This document shows positions 15,218 to 15,338 of a stretch of 15,338 nt of DNA, one piece after another (the first letter of the stretch is position 1; each line of letters begins with the position of its first letter). The notes under the pieces were generated by a model that saw only the letters and a list, made by a program, of their open reading frames with translations, had not been told where the DNA came from and did no database searches. This stretch comes from an uncultured Candidatus Nemicrothrix sp. (GTDB lineage Bacteria > Actinomycetota > Acidimicrobiia > Acidimicrobiales > UBA8592): the NCBI GenBank assembly GCA_913046155.1, contig CAJWRY010000023.1, positions 1 through 15,338 on the forward strand, given 5' to 3'. The position numbers were made by a program, and so were the translations under genes.

Positions 15218-15338
15218 ATGGCTCCAGCAAAGAAAACAGCTGCGAAGAAAGCACCAGCAAAGAAAACAGCTGCGAAGAAAGCTCCAGCAAAGAAAACAGC
15301 TGCGAAGAAAGCTCCAGCAAAGAAAACAGCTGCGAAGA
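15218..15338 (+). CDS. Lys/Ala/Pro-repeat protein, N-terminal part only (possible DksA/TraR-like protein)
   Basis: An ATG at 15218 opens a frame that runs off the end of the window. All 40 visible residues after Met, and the partial last codon, are copies of APAKKTAAKK, four in a row. Such PAKK/AAKK stretches bind DNA non-specifically in H1-like, HU-tail and similar proteins. No folded domain is visible. From memory, in Streptomyces the gene beside ileS encodes a DksA/TraR-like C4 zinc-finger protein with a Lys/Ala-rich N-terminus, so that is the best positional guess. A histone H1-like nucleoid protein is the main alternative. Only a weak AAGAAAG precedes the start. The frame and start are well supported; the function is not. 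Confidence 0.65.
   Translation, partial: MAPAKKTAAKKAPAKKTAAKKAPAKKTAAKKAPAKKTAAK
15221..15338 (+). repeat. 30-bp coding tandem repeat, at least four copies
   Basis: The unit GCTCCAGCAAAGAAAACAGC plus ten more bases repeats head to tail at 15221, 15251, 15281 and 15311; the last copy is cut at 28 bases by the window end. The copies are identical except for one third-position change (GCA for GCT) at the start of the second. The period is exactly ten codons, so copy-number changes keep the frame. Confidence 0.95.

Noticed and set aside
15221..15338. CRISPR-like regular repeat of 30 bases
   Set aside because: The units are contiguous with no spacers and keep an open frame in multiples of ten codons, so it is a coding tandem repeat.

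Overview
This is a bacterial division and cell wall (dcw) cluster, and almost every gene is recognisable. The gene set points to an actinobacterium. FtsZ begins with the NYLAVIKVV segment typical of that phylum. MurG has the actinobacterial-style GGGTAGH glycine loop. There is no ftsA between ftsQ and ftsZ, and ftsZ is followed by pgeF, a YggS gene, sepF and a DivIVA-domain gene, as in Streptomyces and mycobacteria. The DNA is clearly A+T-richer than in those cultured, high-GC relatives (roughly 40% G+C by eye). That suggests an uncultured, low-GC aquatic lineage such as marine Acidimicrobiia or a relative; the lineage is inference.

Bases 1-7797 (+ strand) hold the peptidoglycan-precursor and divisome run: the end of a probable murF, then mraY, murD, ftsW, murG, murC, murB and ftsQ. 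Each junction here overlaps by 1 to 14 bases, so this part looks like one translationally coupled operon. It makes UDP-MurNAc-pentapeptide (MurB, MurC, MurD, MurF) and lipid I and II (MraY, MurG), and supplies the septal glycan polymerase (FtsW) and the divisome protein FtsQ. After a 76-base gap with the best Shine-Dalgarno site of the window comes ftsZ. It is followed by pgeF (muropeptide-precursor editing), a YggS-type PLP protein, sepF (likely FtsZ membrane anchor in the absence of FtsA) and a DivIVA-domain coiled-coil protein. No yggT gene lies between sepF and divIVA.

Bases 11865-15017 (- strand) encode a complete class-2 (eukaryote-like) isoleucyl-tRNA synthetase, convergent with divIVA with only 3 bases between the stop codons. 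A roughly 200-base intergenic region follows. Then a divergent + strand gene begins and runs off the window. Its first 40 residues are an almost perfect 10-residue Lys/Ala/Pro repeat encoded by a 30-bp tandem repeat. By position it may be a DksA/TraR-like zinc-finger protein with a basic DNA-binding-like N-terminal tail, but only the tail is visible.

No mobile element, tRNA, rRNA or CRISPR array was seen. Apart from the intergenic region before the last gene, no gap exceeds 80 bases. I do not see a novel multi-gene system. The points most worth following are the truncated repeat protein, the inverted ileS, the acidic tail of the DivIVA protein and the short FtsZ linker.
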